A stretch of 64,000 nt of DNA. Origin: Alkaliphilus sp. B6464. Lineage in GTDB: Bacteria; Bacillota; Clostridia; Peptostreptococcales; Natronincolaceae. Positions 63,655 to 64,000 of this stretch are shown here, one piece after another. Positions within the stretch are counted from its first letter, which is position 1. Each line of letters opens with the position of its first letter. The translations under genes and the position numbers were made by a program. The stretch is from NCBI RefSeq assembly GCF_018141165.1, contig NZ_CP058557.1:806001-870000 (forward strand), written 5' to 3'. Below the pieces are notes generated by a model. The model had not been told where the DNA came from and did no database searches. It was given only the letters and a program-made list of their open reading frames with translations.

Positions 63655-63788
63655 TTTTATCACCCCGAACAAGTTTATTTTACTTGATATATATATATTA
63701 TGTGACTACAACTTGTCAGGTGACAACAAAATTGCCCTATTGCTTTAGTAATGTTTCGTGTCGGGTTTAAGCTTCCTAAGCAATTTAA

Positions 63789-63819
63789 AATAACTATCAG
63801 GATTAACCTGATAGTTATT
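63789..63819 (-). terminator. Hairpin between yabP and yabQ
   Basis: A 13-bp perfect stem AATAACTATCAGG/CCTGATAGTTATT with a 5-nt loop overlaps the yabP stop and is followed by TTTAAATTG on the minus strand. The T-tail is weak, so it may reduce rather than end transcription. Confidence 0.6.
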
Positions 63820-64000
63820 TAAACATTTTTCCTAAAAATCCTGTTCCCTTTGCCCCAAAGCTTTCTCTATCACTATAGCCTAAGGAATACACTGTACCAC
63901 TAATAGATAAATTTCCATCCTCTATGCTTAGTTTATTAACATCCAGTTCTTCTCCTTTAATAGTTAATACTCCTGCTACGGTTTCTAGTATTATCATTTC
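63815..64000 (-). CDS. yabP: Sporulation protein YabP, C-terminal part (partial)
   Basis: The window contains the last 61 codons; the start is off the right edge. The visible segment (ILETVAGVLTIKGEELDVNK; then ISGTVYSLGYSDRESFGAKG) matches the C-terminal half of YabP, a small protein needed for sporulation at the spore-envelope stage, usually about 90-100 residues. It ends GFLGKMFK. Its position just upstream of yabQ supports the call, which is firm despite the truncation. Confidence 0.88.
   Translation of the reverse strand, partial: EMIILETVAGVLTIKGEELDVNKLSIEDGNLSISGTVYSLGYSDRESFGAKGTGFLGKMFK

Noticed and set aside
1-64000. CRISPR arrays, tRNA or rRNA genes
   Set aside because: No regularly spaced repeats, cloverleaf sequences or rRNA signature sequences were noticed in the window.

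Overview
The window looks like chromosomal DNA of a low-G+C, endospore-forming, probably anaerobic Clostridia-type Firmicute, perhaps near Alkaliphilus/Natronincola (inferred from gene content only). It carries the sporulation genes yabP, yabQ and spoIIE, several S-layer-homology (SLH) proteins, a lipoteichoic-acid-synthase-type enzyme, a B12-dependent-type radical SAM protein, and T-box and cobalamin riboswitches. No rRNA, tRNA, CRISPR array, prophage or intact insertion sequence was seen.

Region 1 (1-11,000, all minus strand) is a metabolic block. It holds the 5' end of rho, an amino-acid ABC transporter behind a T-box that reads as histidine-specific, and two tandem class II fructose-1,6-bisphosphatases (glpX). 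Next come a cobalt uptake and insertion operon (cbiM-cbiN-cbiQ-cbiO-cbiK) behind a cobalamin riboswitch, a transaldolase-family gene, and a kce/kal pair of lysine-fermentation type. In Bacillus-type genomes the order fsa/tal-glpX-rho is conserved; here it is interrupted by the histidine and cobalt modules. Region 2 (11,000-14,700, plus) has two paralogous sodium:neurotransmitter-symporter-family transporters, each with a long leader and an extra Shine-Dalgarno upstream of the real one.

Region 3 (14,700-28,900) is a cell-surface block. A four-gene operon encodes a TIG-like protein, a 2184-residue protein with about a dozen IPT/TIG domains, a beta-rich exported protein and an SLH-anchored protein. 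A separate SLH protein lies downstream and a ComK-like regulator is divergent. Region 4 (29,000-35,000) holds murJ, an LtaS-type sulfatase fused to an SLH-like C-terminus, and a B12-binding radical SAM gene; the last two share a similar promoter region.

Region 5 (35,200-52,100) is an efflux block with three systems. These are a TetR/RND/adaptor operon, a MacB-like ABC operon with an unusual double-length adaptor, and a second ABC operon with its own TetR. A TolC-like protein sits next to the third system, and the same palindrome lies at the TetR and TolC promoters. Region 6 (52,400-58,700) has an acyltransferase, a small exported protein, a large SLH protein (probably a major S-layer protein) with tandem 186-bp repeats, and a small SLH-only protein. 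Region 7 (58,700-64,000) is the conserved block spoIIE, ppx/gppA-like gene, S1-domain gene (yabR-like), divIC-like gene, yabQ and partial yabP. The spoIIE promoter has a 21-bp spacer and two Spo0A-box-like sites 21 bp apart.

The main themes are envelope construction (SLH proteins, TIG proteins, LtaS, MurJ), export across a monoderm envelope, and B12-linked metabolism. All functions are read from motifs and context only.
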